Source of the DNA: an uncultured Porphyromonas sp.
GTDB taxonomy: Bacteria; Bacteroidota; Bacteroidia; Bacteroidales; Porphyromonadaceae
Assembly: GCA_900548415.1 (NCBI GenBank)
Contig: URKO01000084.1
Coordinates: 1 to 6,166 of the forward strand
DNA length: 6,166 nucleotides
Reading direction: 5' to 3'
Of this stretch, positions 6,154 to 6,166 are shown piece by piece. Each line of letters starts with the position of its first letter. Position 1 is the stretch's first letter. Under the pieces are notes generated by a model, which saw nothing but the letters and a program-made list of their open reading frames with translations, was not told where the DNA came from and searched no databases. The translations under genes were made by a program, and so were the position numbers.

Positions 6154-6166
6154 CCTCTAATCTCTA
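6154..6166. repeat. Heptamer repeat, inverted copy of the left-end array
   Basis: Read on the minus strand from the window edge, this is TAGAGAT then TAGAGG, identical over 13 bases to positions 3-15 on the plus strand. It is one full unit and most of a second of the same heptamer family, in opposite orientation, and probably continues past the window edge. The match ends at 6154: the next base gives G here but T on the left. Confidence 0.7.

Overview
The window is a compact chromosomal piece from a member of the Bacteroidota, most likely Porphyromonas or a close relative. Three things point there. The gene order ileS – TraR/DksA-family gene – lspA – DUF4296 lipoprotein gene is one I know from Bacteroidales. 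A perfect TAnnTTTG promoter box, the Bacteroidota sigma-70 signature, lies just upstream of ileS. The starts lack Shine-Dalgarno sequences, as is usual in this phylum. Base composition looks balanced, slightly above 50% GC by eye, which fits the higher-GC Porphyromonas species. Species assignment is inference.

All five supported genes lie on the minus strand and read from right to left. A promoter box at 6023-6030 precedes ileS (isoleucyl-tRNA synthetase, best start ATG at 5996). An 85-base gap holding a stable hairpin follows, then a small TraR/DksA-like regulator (2117-2497), lspA (lipoprotein signal peptidase, 1419-2099), a DUF4296 lipoprotein (417-1403) and a 74-residue His-rich protein of unknown function (149-373). 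The gaps between traR, lspA and the lipoprotein gene are only 15-17 bases, so these three almost certainly share a transcript. The 74-residue gene, 43 bases further on, probably shares it too. LspA would process the lipoprotein made from the next gene, along with the cell's other lipoproteins. The link between lipoprotein processing and isoleucine charging is positional only.

Both ends of the window are repetitive. Positions 3-150 form a tandem array of short units beginning TAG or CAG, with period 7, then 9, then 7, without loss of phase. The last 13 bases (6154-6166) are the exact reverse complement of 3-15, so the same heptamer family flanks the gene cluster in inverted orientation.

The core is housekeeping, and I see no CRISPR array, transposase, RNA gene, toxin-antitoxin pair or defence locus. 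The most informative points are the altered HIGH motif (Gly-Ile-His-His) in IleS, which matches the swapped signature reported for mupirocin hyper-resistant type 2 enzymes; the inverted flanking heptamer arrays; and the promoter box that decides the ileS start.
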